Positions 44,116 to 54,438 are shown, numbered from the stretch's first letter. The stretch is DNA of 64,000 nt from Methylophilaceae bacterium (GCA_905339275.1 CAJPFK010000018.1:1-64000), one strand, 5' to 3'. A program made the numbers and translations. Notes: generated by a model from the letters alone, not told the origin.

Positions 44116-45239
44116 GATTCTTTCCTGAGTTTCTCTTCAGAAAGTATGTTTTTCAAGGCTTCCAGAAACCGGGCGTTTTCGTCATGCAAACCGATACTGA
44201 CCCGGAGATAATCCGGCATTTCATAATTGGCAATTGGCCGGACAATCACGCCATGCTCGAGTAAACGCCGGTAAACCCCCATGGCATTACCGATGCGAAA
44301 ACTGACAAAGTTACCGAATGAAGGGATATATGATAATCCCAGTTTATTAAAGCCCTGTGTCATCTGCAACATGCCGGCCTGGTTCAACGCATAACTGCGC
44401 TCGACGAAGTCATCATCTGCCAGCGAAGCAACGGCAGCCGCCTGTGCCACGCTGTTGACATTGAACGGCTGGCGCACGCGGTTCATCATATCCGCGACAT
44501 CGGACGTAGCCACGCCGAACCCTACACGTAAGCCAGCCAGACCATAAGCCTTGGAAAACGTGCGTGAAATGATCAGGTTCTCGAATTCCTCCAGCCATCG
44601 GAAGCTTTCCGATTTCAATGCCGGCGGCAGATACTCATCGTAGGCTTCATCCAGTACAACCAGTATTTGCCTGGGCATCTGCCGCATAAAAGCCAGCAAC
44701 GCCTCTTTTTCCAGCAACGTGCCTGTCGGGTTGTTCGGGTTCGCGATGAATATCATGCGCGTCAGCGGCGTAACAGCCGCCAGGATCGCGCCCAGGTCGT
44801 GGCCGAAATCCTTTGCGGCAACCGCAATGCCTTCCGCGCCAACCGCCTGGGTCACCAAAGCATAAACGGCAAATGCGTGCTGCGAATAGACCGCTTCCGT
44901 GCCCGGTGTCAGAAACGCACGGGCAGCCAGTTCCAGTATGTCATTGGATCCGTTACCGAACACCAGTTGCTCAGGTTTGAGGCCATATTTTGCGCAAACC
45001 GCATCACGTAATGCAAAGCTATTGCCATCCGGATAACGGGCAATATCCTCCAGCGCATCTTGCATCGCAAGATAAGCCTTGGGGCTTACGCCGAGCGGGT
45101 TTTCGTTCGAGGCCAGCTTGATAATCTGGTCGGGCTCCAGGCCCAATTCGCGCGCAACATCGGCAATCGGCTTGCCGGGCTGGTATGGCGCAATGGCGCG
45201 TATGTATGGAGGTGCAAGATCGCGGGGATTAGTCAACAC
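44112..45239 (-). CDS. hisC: Histidinol-phosphate aminotransferase (HisC2-type)
   Basis: 375 residues from GTG 45239, with AGGTG 4 nt upstream. PLP fold: SNENPLGVSP, GNGSNDILELAARAF, ANPNNPTG and Schiff-base lysine in SRTFSKAYGLAGLRVG. Located between pheA/serC and aroF; such second HisC copies in beta- and gammaproteobacteria may also act on aromatic or prephenate substrates. That wider role is inference. Confidence 0.9.
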   Translation of the reverse strand: MLTNPRDLAPPYIRAIAPYQPGKPIADVARELGLEPDQIIKLASNENPLGVSPKAYLAMQDALEDIARYPDGNSFALRDAVCAKYGLKPEQLVFGNGSNDILELAARAFLTPGTEAVYSQHAFAVYALVTQAVGAEGIAVAAKDFGHDLGAILAAVTPLTRMIFIANPNNPTGTLLEKEALLAFMRQMPRQILVVLDEAYDEYLPPALKSESFRWLEEFENLIISRTFSKAYGLAGLRVGFGVATSDVADMMNRVRQPFNVNSVAQAAAVASLADDDFVERSYALNQAGMLQMTQGFNKLGLSYIPSFGNFVSFRIGNAMGVYRRLLEHGVIVRPIANYEMPDYLRVSIGLHDENARFLEALKNILSEEKLRKES

Positions 45240-45280
45240 AACACCTGTCGGCAGATATCATTCGAGTCGGATCGCAAATA

Positions 45281-45300
45281 AAAATGCGGCTTGCGCCGCC
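45281..45300 (-). terminator. Terminator after the membrane GGDEF gene
   Basis: GCGGC (45286-45290) and GCCGC (45295-45299) with a 4-nt loop, followed on the minus strand by ATTTTTATTT. It separates the GGDEF gene from hisC. Confidence 0.7.
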
Positions 45301-45332
45301 TGATTGCCCAATATTATATCACCGACATTGCT

Positions 45333-46520
45333 TCAAGCTGTCGAATCATCGATCTCATAGTCTTCCGCAAAGGCTATTCCGGCTTTGCCGCCTCGCTTGA
45401 TCTTGTACATGGCATGGTCAGCGCGCCTGACAATATCGGCCGACGTGCAATGCTTATAGGGAAACAGGCAGACGCCGATACTGGCGGTAATGCCGGGTAT
45501 GGTGTGGAAATCGCTCAATATGAAAGGCTCCTGCAGTTGATGCAGCAGCTTGTGTCCCAATACCTGCGCTGCTTTCTTGGTCGGAATATCGCGCGCCAGG
45601 ACGAAAAACTCATCGCCGCCAATGCGTGACAAGGTATCTGCCTCACGCATGATGTCTTTCAAGCGAGCGGAAACTTCCTGCAGAAACATGTCGCCCACAT
45701 CGTGGCCATAGGTATCGTTGATATCCTTGAAACCATCCAGATCGATAAACAGGCCGGCACACAAACGCTCATCGCGCACGGATTGGCTGATTGCCAGTTC
45801 CAGCCTGTCTTCCAGCAATTCACGATTAGGCAGGCGTGTCAGGCTGTCGTGCAGGGAGCGGGAAAGATGGTGCTTGCGCTCATTATCCAGCTCGCGCCTG
45901 CCCAGGAATAAACGACGTCCCTGCAATTCGGCGCTGTAACTCGAAGCCGCTGCAAGCAGGTTGGTTCCTGCCAGGTACAGGTTGTAGGATACGAGATCAG
46001 ACGTGGTAAGCGCTGCCTGAAACAGGTAGATGAAATCAAATGCCAGCGATATCAGTATCGTGGTCAGGCATGCGCCGAGAAACCTGAGCCCGGCATAGGT
46101 ATGGCACCAGAAAATAAGCAGCATCAAACCGGGAAAGTAATGCGCAACGGCGACCTCGGGCAACAGCCACATCTTGACGACCAGGCCCGCCCCGCTCACC
46201 AGGGCAACCAGCGTAATCAGTTGCTGGTTATACGAGGTAAAAATCCTGAGATAGGTGAGCGCAATGACCAGCAGCGCCAGGGAAATGATGGTGGCATGCA
46301 GATAACCCGTGTCCGCAAACGAGTACCCGGGCAGGAAGATGGAATCCAGAAGACTGAACAGCAGCCATAGCACTATGCCCATGGTAAGGCCCAGCCTGGC
46401 CTGCCGTTTCAGAGAAGGTAGAAGGTCATTGCGATATTCGAGTTCAACTTCAGCATCGTCGAACTCCAGGGTGACGGGATGGATGGATGTAACGGTTGGC
46501 TGGAATGGATTAGAGGCCAT
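45333..46520 (-). CDS. Membrane diguanylate cyclase (GGDEF)
   Basis: 395 residues from ATG 46520; TTG 46547 would add nine. Six hydrophobic helices at about 40-190 form the sensor region. The GGDEF domain has DLDGFKDINDTYGHDVGDMFL and active site RIGGDEFFVLARD. It should synthesise cyclic di-GMP in response to an unknown membrane signal. No EAL domain. It is inserted between pheA and hisC, which normally belong together, and has its own terminator. Confidence 0.88.
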   Translation of the reverse strand: MASNPFQPTVTSIHPVTLEFDDAEVELEYRNDLLPSLKRQARLGLTMGIVLWLLFSLLDSIFLPGYSFADTGYLHATIISLALLVIALTYLRIFTSYNQQLITLVALVSGAGLVVKMWLLPEVAVAHYFPGLMLLIFWCHTYAGLRFLGACLTTILISLAFDFIYLFQAALTTSDLVSYNLYLAGTNLLAAASSYSAELQGRRLFLGRRELDNERKHHLSRSLHDSLTRLPNRELLEDRLELAISQSVRDERLCAGLFIDLDGFKDINDTYGHDVGDMFLQEVSARLKDIMREADTLSRIGGDEFFVLARDIPTKKAAQVLGHKLLHQLQEPFILSDFHTIPGITASIGVCLFPYKHCTSADIVRRADHAMYKIKRGGKAGIAFAEDYEIDDSTA

Positions 46521-46640
46521 ATCGATATGCTTTGACGTTTTGTACAATACTAAGTCACATTCAACCTCTTCCTTTTACCGCTCAACAACACTTTACATTT
46601 AAAACCTCGGGATGTATCGCAAAAAAATGCTGCACAACAC

Positions 46641-47708
46641 TTAAATAATCGCCACCGGATACGAGCCAAGTACCTTCAACAAGGAAGCACGCTGTTGCAG
46701 TTCGGCCAATGCATTGGCGACGGGCACATCCTGTTGATGCCCTTCAATATCAACGAAAAATACATATTCCCACATCCCCATCCTGGATGGCCTGGACTCC
46801 AGCTTGGTCATGCTGACCTGATGCCTGGCAAGAGGCTCCAGAAGATCAACCATCGCACCGGGTACATTTTTTGCCGCCATCACAAGCGAGGTTTTATCCT
46901 TGCCGGAGGGCGCCACATCATGGCTGGAAAGCACGAGAAAACGGGTAGTATTCTTGGGATCGTCTTCAATATTATCGGCCAGCAGATGAAGCCCGAACAG
47001 ATCCCCTGCACGACGGCTTGCTATGGCCGCTGCCCCTGCTTCCTGCGCGGCAATTTTTGCGGCTTCCGCATTGCTCGCAACCGCCTGGCGCTCGACTCCC
47101 GGCAGGTTCTGGTTCAACCATTCATGGCATTGCGAGAGTGACTGTGCATGCGAATAGACTTTGCGAATCCGGCTTTGTTCTGATTGTGCACTCAACAGGT
47201 TATGATGTACCGGCAAGGCAATTTCGCCGCAAATACTGGCACTGGTCGTCATCAGCAGGTCAAGCGTCCGCCCTATCGCGCCTTCCGTGGAGTTTTCCAC
47301 CGGTACGACGCCGTAATCAACCTTGCCGGACTCGACCATGCGGAACACGTCGTCAATGGAGATGCATTGCACGGGGGAAGACAAACCGCCGAACTGCTTG
47401 TTCGCCGCTTCCTCGCTGAACGTACCGAGCGGTCCCAGAAAGGCGACCGAGAGCTCTTTTTCCAAAGCGCGGCAATTCGACATTACGCTGCGAAAAATGG
47501 CCGTAACCGCTTCGTCCGATAAAGGCCCTTCGTTGCTGTCCAGCAGTCTGCGCAACACCTGCGCTTCCCGCTCAGGGCGGTAAATCGGGCCGCCGCCTTT
47601 CAGCGTACCGATTTCACGGGCATGCCTCGCCCGCTCGTTGACCAGCTTCAATAGCTGCTCATCAATGGCATCGATACGTTCGCGGTGCTTTTTCAGTAAG
47701 TCATCCAT
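46641..47708 (-). CDS. pheA: Bifunctional chorismate mutase / prephenate dehydratase
   Basis: 355 residues. AroQ-type mutase N-terminus (RIDAIDEQLLKLVNERARHA), dehydratase domain with SFSEEAANKQFGG, GVVPVENSTEGAIG and the TRF catalytic motif NTTRFLVLS. The C-terminal ACT domain carries ESRPSRMGMWEYVFF for phenylalanine feedback. It converts chorismate to phenylpyruvate. Begins 8 nt after the serC stop. Confidence 0.95.
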   Translation of the reverse strand: MDDLLKKHRERIDAIDEQLLKLVNERARHAREIGTLKGGGPIYRPEREAQVLRRLLDSNEGPLSDEAVTAIFRSVMSNCRALEKELSVAFLGPLGTFSEEAANKQFGGLSSPVQCISIDDVFRMVESGKVDYGVVPVENSTEGAIGRTLDLLMTTSASICGEIALPVHHNLLSAQSEQSRIRKVYSHAQSLSQCHEWLNQNLPGVERQAVASNAEAAKIAAQEAGAAAIASRRAGDLFGLHLLADNIEDDPKNTTRFLVLSSHDVAPSGKDKTSLVMAAKNVPGAMVDLLEPLARHQVSMTKLESRPSRMGMWEYVFFVDIEGHQQDVPVANALAELQQRASLLKVLGSYPVAII

Positions 47709-47716
47709 GATATGGG

Positions 47717-48799
47717 CTAGGTGTTCACTCGCTCGAATTCCTGCATAAATTCTACCAGCGTACGCACGCCTTCAACCGGCATTGCGTTGTAGATGGATGC
47801 GCGCATCCCGCCTACCAGCTTGTGGCCTTTCAGTTGCAGCAGGCCGTTTTGCTGTGCCTGCTGGAGAAAAGCCGCATCCAATTTACTATCTTTCAAGGTA
47901 AATGGCACATTCATGCGCGACCGGTTCTCGGGCGCAATCGGGGAATCGTAAAAACCTGAAGTTTCAAGGTAGTCGTACAGCAATCCCGCTTTCAGGATAT
48001 TGGTTTTTTCCATCTCCGCCAAGCCGCCTTTTGCCTTCAGCCACTTGAAAACCAGCCCCGCAATATAAATGGCATAAGTGGGCGGTGTGTTGTACATGGA
48101 GCCATTGTCTGCATGTATCCTGTAATCCAGCATAGTCGGCGTACCCGGCATGGTTTGACCAATCAGGTCATCGCGCACGATGACGATAGTCAGCCCGGCC
48201 GGCCCGATATTCTTCTGTGCACCTGCATAAATCAGGCCATAACGGCTGACATCGATCGGCCGGGAAAGAATGTGCGAAGACATGTCCGCGACCAATGGCA
48301 CGCGGCCGGTTTCGGGTGTCCAGAATATCTCGACGCCGCCTATGGTTTCATTCGATGTGTAATGCACATAGGCTGCGCCGGGATCAAGTTTCCAGGCATC
48401 CTGCCGGGGTGCATAAGTAAAGTTGCGGTCTTCTGAAGAAGCCGCGACATTCACCCGGCAGAATTTTTCCGCCTCGGCAATCGCCTTTTGCGACCAGATA
48501 CCGGTATTGATGTAATCAGCCGAGGCCCTGCCTCTCAGCAGGTTCAGCGGAATCATGGAAAACTGGCTGTGTGCCCCGCCCTGCAAAAACAGCACCTTGT
48601 AGTTTTGCGGAACAGCCAGCAGCTCACGCAAATCCGTTTCCGCCTCATCAGCGATCTGCATGAACTCCTTGCCCCGATGCGACATTTCCATGACCGACAT
48701 GCCTGATCCATGCCAGTCCATCATCTCATCGCGAGCCTGCGCCAGGACATCCTTGGGCAACACTGCCGGGCCGGCAGAGAAATTGTAAATTTGCGTCAT
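47717..48799 (-). CDS. serC: Phosphoserine aminotransferase
   Basis: 360 residues. N-terminus [34 protein letters not shown], and the PLP lysine in [13 protein letters not shown]. It forms phosphoserine from 3-phosphohydroxypyruvate. Lies 22 nt after gyrA in the conserved gyrA-serC-pheA order. Confidence 0.95.
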   Translation of the reverse strand: MTQIYNFSAGPAVLPKDVLAQARDEMMDWHGSGMSVMEMSHRGKEFMQIADEAETDLRELLAVPQNYKVLFLQGGAHSQFSMIPLNLLRGRASADYINTGIWSQKAIAEAEKFCRVNVAASSEDRNFTYAPRQDAWKLDPGAAYVHYTSNETIGGVEIFWTPETGRVPLVADMSSHILSRPIDVSRYGLIYAGAQKNIGPAGLTIVIVRDDLIGQTMPGTPTMLDYRIHADNGSMYNTPPTYAIYIAGLVFKWLKAKGGLAEMEKTNILKAGLLYDYLETSGFYDSPIAPENRSRMNVPFTLKDSKLDAAFLQQAQQNGLLQLKGHKLVGGMRASIYNAMPVEGVRTLVEFMQEFERVNT

Positions 48800-48821
48800 G
48801 ACACCTGGTATTTCTTAGTGT

Positions 48822-51368
48822 TTATTCTTCATCTTCTTCGGTTTCGACGACTTTTTCCAGCCCGGAGAGCTTTTCACCGTCACCAAGGTTAATCAGGGTC
48901 ACGCCCTGCGTTGCACGGCCCAGTTCGCGGATTTCCTTGACGCGTGTACGTATCAGTACACCGCCCGTGGTGATCAGCATGATTTCATCGTCGTCATTTA
49001 CCAGCCTGGCGGCCACGACAACGCCATTGCGCTCACTGGTTGCAATGGCCTTGACGCCCTGCGTTCCACGACCCGAGAGGCGGAAGTTGGAAAGCACGGT
49101 ACGCTTGCCGTAGCCGTTTTCAGTAGCAACCAGCAGCGTTTCGTTCTCGTTCTGGGCTATCAGCAGGGAAATCACGCGCTGCTTCGCCGGGAGCCTCATG
49201 CCGCGCACGCCGCGTGTCGCACGGCCCATCGGGCGCACATGCTCCTCATCAAACCAGACCGCCTTGCCGCCATTGGATACCAGCACGATGTCGTTCTCGC
49301 CGTTGGTGATTTCAGCACCGACAAGGTAATCGCCTTCATCAAGGTTGATCGCAATAATGCCGGATTTGCGAGGATTGGAGAACTCGACCAGGGCCGTCTT
49401 TTTCACCGTACCCTCGGAAGTCGCCATGAAAACAAAATGATTCTCGTCGAATTCCTTTACCGGCAGGATGGCGTTGATCTTTTCCCCCTCCTCCAACGGG
49501 AACAGGTTGACGATCGGCTTGCCGCGGCTGATGCGGCTGCCTTGCGGCACTTCATAGACTTTCAGCCAGTAGACGCGGCCGCGGCTGGAGAAGCAGAGGA
49601 TGTAGTCATGGGTATTTGCCACGAACATCTTGTCGATGAAGTCATCTTCCTTGGTGCCGGCCGCCTGCTTGCCGCGGCCTCCGCGTTTCTGCGCACGGTA
49701 TTCATCCAGCGGCTGGGATTTGACATAGCCGGTATGCGACAGGGTCACCACCACATCCTGCGGCGTGATCAGGTCTTCCAGCGAAAGGTCCTGCGCATTA
49801 TGCACAATCTCGCTACGGCGCTTGTCGCCGAACTGCTGGCGTATGGCAGAAAGCTCCTGCACGATAATTTCGGTCACGCGCTCGGATTTCGCCAGGATAT
49901 CGAGCAAATCGGTGATGACATCCATCACTTCCTTGTATTCATTGACGATCTTGTCCTGCTCAAGCCCGGTCAGGCGCTGCAAACGCATTTGCAGGATTTC
50001 CTGCGCCTGCACGTCGGAAAGCCGGTAGCCCTTGGGCGTCAGGCCGAAGTCCACTGAAAGCCCTTCGGGACGCGATGCGTCGGACGCCGCGCGTTTCAGC
50101 ATTTCCTCCACCACCGGCGATGTCCATGTACGCGCCATCAATTCGCGCTTGGCTTCCGGCGGTGTCGGTGCCGCCTTGATCAGGGCAATCATCTCATCGA
50201 CGTTGGCCAGCGCAACAGCCAGGCCTTCCAGCACATGGCCGCGTTCACGCGCCTTGCGCAGTTCAAATACGGTACGGCGCGTAATAACCTCGCGGCGGTG
50301 GCGCAGGAAGGCTTCCAGCATCTGCTTCAGGTTCAGCAGCCTTGGCTGGCCGTCGAGCAAGGCCACCATATTCATGCCGAAGGTGTCCTGCAATTGCGTC
50401 TGCTTGTAAAGGTTATTCAGAATGACTTCCGGCACCTCGCCGCGTTTGAGTTCGATGACGACACGCATGCCGGATTTATCCGACTCGTCGCGCAGGTCCG
50501 AAATGCCTTCTATCTTCTTTTCGTTGACCAGCTCGGCGATCTTCTCGATCAGGGTCTTCTTATTGACCTGGTAGGGCAGTTCATCGATGATCAGGGCCTG
50601 GCGGTCGCCTTTGCCTATATCTTCAAAGTGGGTGCGGCCGCGCATCACTACACGGCCGCGGCCGGTGCGATAACCTTCCTTGACGCCAACCGTGCCGTAG
50701 ATAATGCCGGCAGTCGGGAAATCCGGGGCCGGGACAATATCGATGAGTTCGTCCACCGTGGTGTCCGGATTCTTCAACAGCAAAAGACAGGCATCCAGCA
50801 CCTCATTCAGGTTGTGCGGCGGGATATTGGTCGCCATGCCCACCGCAATCCCGGAACTGCCATTGATCAGCAGGTTGGGAATACGCGCCGGCATGATGAG
50901 CGGCTCGTTCTCGGAGCCGTCATAATTGGGGCCGAAATCCACGGTTTCCTTGTCGATATCCGCCAGCAACTCATGCGCGATACGCGCCATGCGGATTTCG
51001 GTATAACGCATCGCCGCCGCATTATCGCCGTCCACCGAGCCAAAGTTACCCTGGCCGTCCACCAGCATGTAGCGCAGCGAGAAGTCCTGCGCCATGCGGA
51101 CGATGGTGTCGTATACCGCGGTATCGCCGTGCGGGTGATATTTACCGATGACGTCACCGACGATACGTGCCGATTTCTTGTAAGCACGATTCCAGTCGTT
51201 ATTGAGCTCATGCATGGCGAAGAGTACGCGCCTGTGCACAGGCTTGAGGCCGTCCCGTACATCGGGCAGGGCGCGCCCGACAATAACGCTCATCGCGTAA
51301 TCGAGATAGGAACGGCGCATCTCGTCTTCAAGGCTGATAGGGAGGGTTTCTTTTGCGAATTGATCCAT
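48822..51368 (-). CDS. gyrA: DNA gyrase subunit A
   Basis: 848 residues. Catalytic tyrosine in [11 protein letters not shown] (near residue 120). The quinolone region reads [18 protein letters not shown]: the residue matching Ser83 of E. coli is Thr, which occurs naturally in some proteobacteria. The GyrA box QKRGGRGK opens the six-blade C-terminal DNA-wrapping domain. Starts the leftward gyrA-serC-pheA cluster. Confidence 0.97.
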   Translation of the reverse strand: MDQFAKETLPISLEDEMRRSYLDYAMSVIVGRALPDVRDGLKPVHRRVLFAMHELNNDWNRAYKKSARIVGDVIGKYHPHGDTAVYDTIVRMAQDFSLRYMLVDGQGNFGSVDGDNAAAMRYTEIRMARIAHELLADIDKETVDFGPNYDGSENEPLIMPARIPNLLINGSSGIAVGMATNIPPHNLNEVLDACLLLLKNPDTTVDELIDIVPAPDFPTAGIIYGTVGVKEGYRTGRGRVVMRGRTHFEDIGKGDRQALIIDELPYQVNKKTLIEKIAELVNEKKIEGISDLRDESDKSGMRVVIELKRGEVPEVILNNLYKQTQLQDTFGMNMVALLDGQPRLLNLKQMLEAFLRHRREVITRRTVFELRKARERGHVLEGLAVALANVDEMIALIKAAPTPPEAKRELMARTWTSPVVEEMLKRAASDASRPEGLSVDFGLTPKGYRLSDVQAQEILQMRLQRLTGLEQDKIVNEYKEVMDVITDLLDILAKSERVTEIIVQELSAIRQQFGDKRRSEIVHNAQDLSLEDLITPQDVVVTLSHTGYVKSQPLDEYRAQKRGGRGKQAAGTKEDDFIDKMFVANTHDYILCFSSRGRVYWLKVYEVPQGSRISRGKPIVNLFPLEEGEKINAILPVKEFDENHFVFMATSEGTVKKTALVEFSNPRKSGIIAINLDEGDYLVGAEITNGENDIVLVSNGGKAVWFDEEHVRPMGRATRGVRGMRLPAKQRVISLLIAQNENETLLVATENGYGKRTVLSNFRLSGRGTQGVKAIATSERNGVVVAARLVNDDDEIMLITTGGVLIRTRVKEIRELGRATQGVTLINLGDGEKLSGLEKVVETEEDEE

Positions 51369-51690
51369 ATTGGCTATCGGCTTAATTTATGGCTAAAAGT
51401 ATGGATTTTAGCATGATACGAGTACCAAATCATGCTTGATTACACCCTGCGCTTATCGGCCACCAGAGCCGGTTTCAGAGGGTTTATCAGAAAATCTTTT
51501 TAGCGCCTGATGTTTAATTGATAATCATTATCAATTAAACATCTCTCATAGTCAAAATATATCAAGCTCATTGAAAGCCTTCATTAGACATGGAGATTGC
51601 CAGGGTCTAAATTTTTATGGCTGATAACTCAGTAACAATGATTGTCGTGTTACCTGAATGATTGTTCATACAACATAACTGGAGGTCATC
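51369..51690. promoter_or_regulatory. Divergent gyrA / rubrerythrin control region with Fur-type palindrome
   Basis: A perfect 29-bp palindrome occupies 51512-51540: arm GTTTAATTGATAAT, one central C, then ATTATCAATTAAAC. It contains GATAATCATTATC, the core of the Fur box. A second inverted repeat TAACA (51633-51637) / TGTTA (51648-51652) surrounds ACAATGATTGT. AACTGGAGG is the ribosome site of rubrerythrin. Promoter hexamers are not clear. Confidence 0.75.
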
Positions 51691-52110
51691 ATGCAACTCA
51701 AAGGATCAAAAACCGAAACCTGCCTGAAGGAAGCGTTTGCAGGCGAATCCCAGGCCAACCGCCGTTACCTTTATTTCGCGAACAAGGCTGATATTGAAGG
51801 CCAGAACGATATCGCGGCGCTGTTCCGCTCAACTGCAGAAGGTGAAACCGGCCATGCCCACGGTCATCTGGAATTTCTGGAGCAATCCGGCGACCCGGCC
51901 ACCGGCCTGCCTATCGGCCCAACCCGCCACAACCTGGAAGCCGCAGTTGCCGGGGAAACGCACGAATATACCGACATGTACCCAGGCATGGCAAAAACGG
52001 CACGCGAAGAAGGTTTCGACGAAGTGGCTGACTGGTTCGAAACCCTGGCAAAAGCCGAACGCTCTCACGCGAACCGTTATGCCAAAGCGCTGGCAGAACT
52101 GGTCGATTAA
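51691..52110 (+). CDS. Rubrerythrin (diiron domain only)
   Basis: 139 residues. Four-helix ferritin-like fold with ligand motifs [46 protein letters not shown] and [15 protein letters not shown]. The usual C-terminal rubredoxin Cys4 domain is absent. It is a likely peroxide-reducing diiron protein that needs a separate electron donor. The downstream Fe-S oxidoreductase is a candidate donor, since the two are commonly clustered with DUF3501. Confidence 0.92.
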   Translation: MQLKGSKTETCLKEAFAGESQANRRYLYFANKADIEGQNDIAALFRSTAEGETGHAHGHLEFLEQSGDPATGLPIGPTRHNLEAAVAGETHEYTDMYPGMAKTAREEGFDEVADWFETLAKAERSHANRYAKALAELVD

Positions 52111-52136
52111 GTATCACTGATACCCCTGCACGCGAT

Positions 52137-52161
52137 CATCCCCCTGGCCGACAGGGGGATG
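52137..52161 (+). terminator. Strong hairpin after rubrerythrin
   Basis: CATCCCCCTG (52137-52146) pairs with CAGGGGGATG (52152-52161) around a 5-nt loop. There is no U-run. It may stabilise or partly terminate the rubrerythrin mRNA before the oxidoreductase gene. Confidence 0.5.
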
Positions 52162-52257
52162 ACGCAGGCGAGCTTGTCCATCCGTTTGTCCATGAGCTTG
52201 CTTGCATCGTTTGTGTTCAACGATCATCCGTGGGTAATCATAACAGCGAGGTGAACA

Positions 52258-53595
52258 ATGAGTCGTGAAGGCAATCTCGAAGCCCCAACCCGTCATCCCG
52301 TCGACTGGAAAAACCCTGACTACTATGATGAAGAAAAATGCACAGCCGAACTGGAGCGCATTTTTGACATCTGCCACGGCTGCCGCCGCTGTGTGGGCCT
52401 GTGCAACACCTTCCCCACCCTGTTCGATCTGGTCGATGAAAGCCCAACACTTGAAGTCGATGGCGTAGATAAGAAAGATTTCATGAAGGTCGTCGACCAA
52501 TGCTACTTGTGCGATCTGTGCTACATGACGAAATGCCCCTACACCCCGCCCCATGAATGGAACCTGGATTTCCCCCATACCATGTTGCGGGCAAAAGCCA
52601 TCAAGTTCAAGAAAGGCGAAGTCGGCCTGGCCGAGCAGTTACTTGCATCCACCGACATTCATGGGCAATTTGCCGGTATTCCCGTCGTCGTGCAAATTGC
52701 AAATGCAGTGAATAAGACCAGGGTCGCACGCAGCCTGATGGAAACGACGCTCGGCGTCGACAGGAACGCCTGGATGCCGTCTTTCGCCACCAGAAAATTC
52801 CGTTCCGGCGCAGCCAAAAGCGCCGACCATGCCATCCAGGACGGTGAACGCACTCCCGGCAAGGTGGCGATATTCTCCACCTGCTATGTCAACTATAACG
52901 AGCCCGGCATCGGTCACGACCTGCTCAAGGTACTCGACCACAATAAAATACCCTATGTGCTGGTGGAAAAGGAAAAGTGCTGCGGCATGCCCAAACTGGA
53001 GCTGGGCGACCTTGAAAGCGTGCAGGCCAGCAAGGAAGCAAATATCCCGGTATTGACGAATTATGCCAGGGACGGTTATGCCATTCTCTCCGCGATTCCT
53101 TCCTGCACGCTGATGTTCAAGCAGGAAATCCCGCTGCTGTTCCCACAGGATCAGGATGTGCTTGCCGTGCAGGAGGCCATGTGGGACCCCTTCGAATACC
53201 TGATCGCACGCAAGAAGGATGGGCTGCTCAAAACCGATTTCAGCCAGCCGCTAGGCAAGGTCAGCTACCACATCCCATGTCATGGACGCGTCCAGAACAT
53301 CGGCCGCAAGACGGAAGAATTCCTCAAGCTCATCCCCGAAACCACCTTGAATACGATTGAGCGCTGCTCCGGCCATGCCGGTACTTATGGCGTGAAAAAG
53401 GCCCACCACAAAACTGCCATGAAGATCGGCAAGCCGGTATTCAATGCCATGGGCAGGAATGATCCTGACTACATCAGTTCGGATTGCCAGCTCTCCGGCC
53501 ACCACATTGAACAGGGAATGCAGGAAAACGGCCTTTCAGAAACAAAGCTGGCCCATCCCTTAACTTTGGCCCGCACTGCTTATGGCCTGAAATAA
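52258..53595 (+). CDS. Fe-S oxidoreductase (GlpC/HdrD-like) of the rubrerythrin cluster
   Basis: 445 residues. Two ferredoxin-type cluster motifs, CHGCRRCVGLCNTFP and CYLCDLCYMTKCPYTP, are followed by two CCG-like domains (KEKCCGMPKLELGD and HIPCHGR...RCSGHAGTYG). The plan is that of GlpC/heterodisulfide-reductase-related proteins. It may pass electrons to the diiron rubrerythrin, since the gene order rubrerythrin-Fe-S oxidoreductase-DUF3501 recurs widely. The donor is unknown. GAGGTG lies upstream of the ATG. Confidence 0.85.
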   Translation: MSREGNLEAPTRHPVDWKNPDYYDEEKCTAELERIFDICHGCRRCVGLCNTFPTLFDLVDESPTLEVDGVDKKDFMKVVDQCYLCDLCYMTKCPYTPPHEWNLDFPHTMLRAKAIKFKKGEVGLAEQLLASTDIHGQFAGIPVVVQIANAVNKTRVARSLMETTLGVDRNAWMPSFATRKFRSGAAKSADHAIQDGERTPGKVAIFSTCYVNYNEPGIGHDLLKVLDHNKIPYVLVEKEKCCGMPKLELGDLESVQASKEANIPVLTNYARDGYAILSAIPSCTLMFKQEIPLLFPQDQDVLAVQEAMWDPFEYLIARKKDGLLKTDFSQPLGKVSYHIPCHGRVQNIGRKTEEFLKLIPETTLNTIERCSGHAGTYGVKKAHHKTAMKIGKPVFNAMGRNDPDYISSDCQLSGHHIEQGMQENGLSETKLAHPLTLARTAYGLK

Positions 53596-53623
53596 GCACC
53601 GTATCGAATACAAGGAAACCACC

Positions 53624-54202
53624 ATGAGCATTACCAGAGAGAACCTGATGACACTGGAAGCCTACTCCAGGTATCGAAAGGAAAACAAATTGGGCGTCAT
53701 TGCTCATCGCCGGCTTCGCTCGGTAAGCATCGGCGAACATCTGAATCTGCAGTTTGAGAGCGAACTGACCATACGCTACCAGATTCAGGAAATGCTGCGT
53801 ATCGAGAAGATCTTCGAGGAAGAAGGCATCCAGGCAGAAATCGAAGCCTATGCCCCCCTGGTGCCAGACGGCGACAACTGGAAAGCCACCTTGCTGATTG
53901 AATTCACCGATCCGGAAGAACGAAAATCCGCATTGGCCAACATGATCGGTATTGAAGACAGGGTATATGTCGAGGCGGAGGGTTACGGCAAGGTCTACGC
54001 AATCGCGGACGAAGACCTGGACCGCGAGAACGACGAAAAAACCTCGGCAGTGCATTTCGTCAGGTTTCAATTCAAACCGCAAACCATCAATGCCATCAAA
54101 TCCGGCGCAAAAGTCACCCTGGGTTGCGATCACCCCAGCTACACCGACCAGGCGTTGATTCCCGGGGAAACACTGGCATCACTGATTGAAGACCTGAAAT
54201 AA
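53624..54202 (+). CDS. DUF3501 protein
   Basis: 192 residues. Conserved family core: YRKENKLGVIAHRRLRSVSIGEHLNLQFESE (in part), IRYQIQEMLRIEKIFEE, and C-terminal KSGAKVTLGCDHPSY. Function is unknown; the gene follows the Fe-S oxidoreductase by 28 nt in the same cluster. It is likely part of the rubrerythrin-linked peroxide-defence unit. A terminator follows. Confidence 0.85.
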   Translation: MSITRENLMTLEAYSRYRKENKLGVIAHRRLRSVSIGEHLNLQFESELTIRYQIQEMLRIEKIFEEEGIQAEIEAYAPLVPDGDNWKATLLIEFTDPEERKSALANMIGIEDRVYVEAEGYGKVYAIADEDLDRENDEKTSAVHFVRFQFKPQTINAIKSGAKVTLGCDHPSYTDQALIPGETLASLIEDLK

Positions 54203-54220
54203 AAAACTTCCCGGCAATCG

Positions 54221-54247
54221 AAACGGAGCCCGCAGTCTCCGTTTTTT
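54221..54247 (+). terminator. Intrinsic terminator after DUF3501
   Basis: AAACGGAG (54221-54228) and CTCCGTTT (54237-54244) with an 8-nt loop and T-run. Ends the rubrerythrin cluster before the peroxiredoxin gene. Confidence 0.85.
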
Positions 54248-54438
54248 ATTGATCCCTCTTGCATTTTCAACAGACGGTCACATATTTATCGAATAATGGA
54301 GATGGACGGCAGCAGCCCGCCTTCATTGTGCAGTTCTTTGCATTGTGATTTTCAATTAGAGTTTTTCTGATATTTAACTTAACCTATCGGTCTTTTTAAC
54401 CCCCTCCAAATCAACCTCAATAACACAGGAGATTCAGA

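Noticed and set aside
50235-51416. Rightward open frame of 393 codons
   Set aside because: Antisense to gyrA; no motif or ribosome site.
54340-54415. OxyR-like site upstream of the peroxiredoxin gene
   Set aside because: Only loose ATA/CTAT half-site matches with wrong spacing; not enough to claim.
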